From Verrucomicrobia bacterium UBA6354 (lineage in GTDB: Bacteria > Verrucomicrobiota > Kiritimatiellia > RFP12 > UBA1067), in NCBI GenBank assembly GCA_002440145.1, contig DJRS01000056.1, positions 1 through 8,001 of the forward strand: a DNA stretch of 8,001 nt, given 5' to 3'. Of the stretch, positions 6,994 to 8,001 are shown one piece after another (within the stretch, counting starts at the first letter, position 1; each line of letters begins with the position of its first letter). Made by a program: the position numbers and the translations under genes. Under the pieces are notes generated by a model, which saw only the letters and a list, made by a program, of their open reading frames with translations, made no database searches and was not told where the DNA came from.

Positions 6994-8001
6994 TCAGCGG
7001 ATTTTCACGAGCAGGATGAACAAAAGCGGCATGACAATCAGTTGCAGAAGCACGAAACGCATGAGGACCTGCGCATTGGACCAGTGGAGATTCTTCTTGC
7101 AGTGGTCATGGAGCGGAAACCGCACGCGGCGGATGGGGGAATCCGCGTCGAAGTCCCGCCCGAACTTGTGCGCCAGGCGCAGGAGGACGAGTTTGGCGAG
7201 TCCGCCCCCGCCGTTGACGAGCAGAATCGGCGCGAACACGAGGACAAGGAAGGGATTCCCCGTCACGAGCACCGCCGTCCCGAGCAGAATGCCCAGGAAC
7301 CGGCTCCCGCCGTCGCCCATCAGCACCTGCGAAGGTTCGGCGTTGTACCACAGATACCCGCCCACCGCGCCGGCGACAACCATGACGAGAATCGCCCAGC
7401 GCGCGGCATCCGGGTTGCAGGGCAGGAGGAAGTAGTGCGCCACGGGCTTGTAGCCGATCACCACGTACAGCATGACGGCGAGCATGACAAGGGCGATGAG
7501 GGCCAGGGAACCGGCCAGCCCGTCCACGCCGTCCGAACAGTTCGTGGCGTTCATCGTGAACCAGAGCACGAAGGCCGCGCCCGGAACGTAGATCCACATC
7601 GGCACATGCCACATGCCCTTCACGAACGGAAGCCAGACGAGCGTCGAATGCCCCTTGGCGACGCAAAAGGCGATTGCGAGCGACACGACCGCGTCCAGAA
7701 GCCCCTTCTTGAGTTCGCCCCACGGCACGGCGGCCCGGTCGTCCAGATAGCCGAACAGCATGGCCAGATAGATGAAGAGGACGGCGAGCGCGTCCCAGAC
7801 GTCGAGCGGCACGAAGAGCAGGATCACCGGCAGCGCCAGCAATGTCACGGTCAGCCCGGCGCCCGTGGGCTTGCCCTTCGAAACCATGCCCCCCAAATCC
7901 CCCAGAATCGCCTTGCCCCGGTCGCGCGGCAGTTTGTCCCAAAGGCGCGGCAGAAGGAAGACGACGAGGAGCGCCGCGCAAAAGGCGCCACCCGCCAACA
8001 G
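6994..8001 (-). CDS. mraY: MraY-family phospho-N-acetylmuramoyl-pentapeptide transferase, divergent (partial, 5' end outside window)
   Basis: The frame is open to the window edge (8001), giving 335 residues of a polytopic membrane protein. About 20-30 N-terminal residues are probably missing compared with MraY (about 360). The family moves a phospho-sugar from a UDP-sugar to undecaprenyl phosphate; for MraY this makes lipid I of peptidoglycan. Visible motifs (numbering from the edge) are RDRGK near 26-30, a KPTGAG stretch near 53-58 in place of TPTMGG, the Mg-binding pair in GYLDD (D87, D88), NATNCSDGVDGLAG at about 151-164, and MGDGGS (D230) in place of MGDTGS. HDH is at 298-300 in place of HHH, followed by NLHWSNAQVLMRF. 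Several hydrophobic segments fit the roughly ten membrane helices, and the C-terminus is complete. The NAxNxxDGxDGLA motif and the C-terminal loop favour MraY over WecA/TagO. The deviations leave open a paralogue with another UDP-sugar substrate. The TTG at 7998 is an edge artefact and not a credible start. Confidence 0.85.
   Translation of the reverse strand: MLAGGAFCAALLVVFLLPRLWDKLPRDRGKAILGDLGGMVSKGKPTGAGLTVTLLALPVILLFVPLDVWDALAVLFIYLAMLFGYLDDRAAVPWGELKKGLLDAVVSLAIAFCVAKGHSTLVWLPFVKGMWHVPMWIYVPGAAFVLWFTMNATNCSDGVDGLAGSLALIALVMLAVMLYVVIGYKPVAHYFLLPCNPDAARWAILVMVVAGAVGGYLWYNAEPSQVLMGDGGSRFLGILLGTAVLVTGNPFLVLVFAPILLVNGGGGLAKLVLLRLAHKFGRDFDADSPIRRVRFPLHDHCKKNLHWSNAQVLMRFVLLQLIVMPLLFILLVKIR

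Noticed and set aside
6141..7019. A 292-codon plus-strand frame opposite the unrecognised exported protein
   Set aside because: Considered because the minus-strand gene is itself unrecognised. The minus frame has a signal peptide, coupled start and stop junctions and a mixed hydrophobic/charged composition, while the plus frame is R/E/G/P-rich with none of these.

Overview
This is a GC-rich bacterial stretch in which every supported gene lies on the minus strand, so transcription runs from high to low coordinates. No RNA genes, mobile elements, CRISPR arrays or long repeats were seen. All seven stop codons visible in the window are TGA. The taxon cannot be fixed from this window. The MraY-type transferase, the exported protein and a fermentative D-lactate dehydrogenase suggest a Gram-negative-like anaerobe or fermenter. 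The argininosuccinate lyase resembles the type I associate with Bacteroidota. High GC with this mix is compatible with the Verrucomicrobiota/Kiritimatiellota/Lentisphaerota group, but that is a weak inference.

In transcription order, the first block is six tightly packed genes from 8001 to 1205. They are: an MraY-family lipid-linked sugar transferase (5' end outside the window), an unrecognised exported protein, argininosuccinate lyase (argH), an orphan Opp/Dpp-type ABC ATPase, the 16S rRNA m3U1498 methyltransferase (rsmE), and a UvrD/PcrA/Rep-family DNA helicase. Junctions are either 4-base overlaps (ATGA; possibly GTGA at argH/ABC) or 1-base gaps, so the block reads as one translationally coupled operon. 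The functions are mixed housekeeping (envelope, arginine synthesis, transport, ribosome modification, DNA repair). I see no shared pathway.

A 64-base gap (1141-1204) then holds a clear extended -10 promoter and a strong ribosome binding site. These start a second transcription unit with ldhA, a D-lactate dehydrogenase carrying an unusual cysteine-rich tail. Three bases after ldhA comes the beginning of another gene, cut by the window edge, whose first 26 residues look like the N-terminus of a glycosyltransferase.

I found no convincing undescribed system. The items most worth a second look are the divergent MraY-family protein away from a recognisable cell-wall cluster, the unrecognised exported protein coupled to argH, the orphan ABC ATPase, and the cysteine tail on the lactate dehydrogenase.
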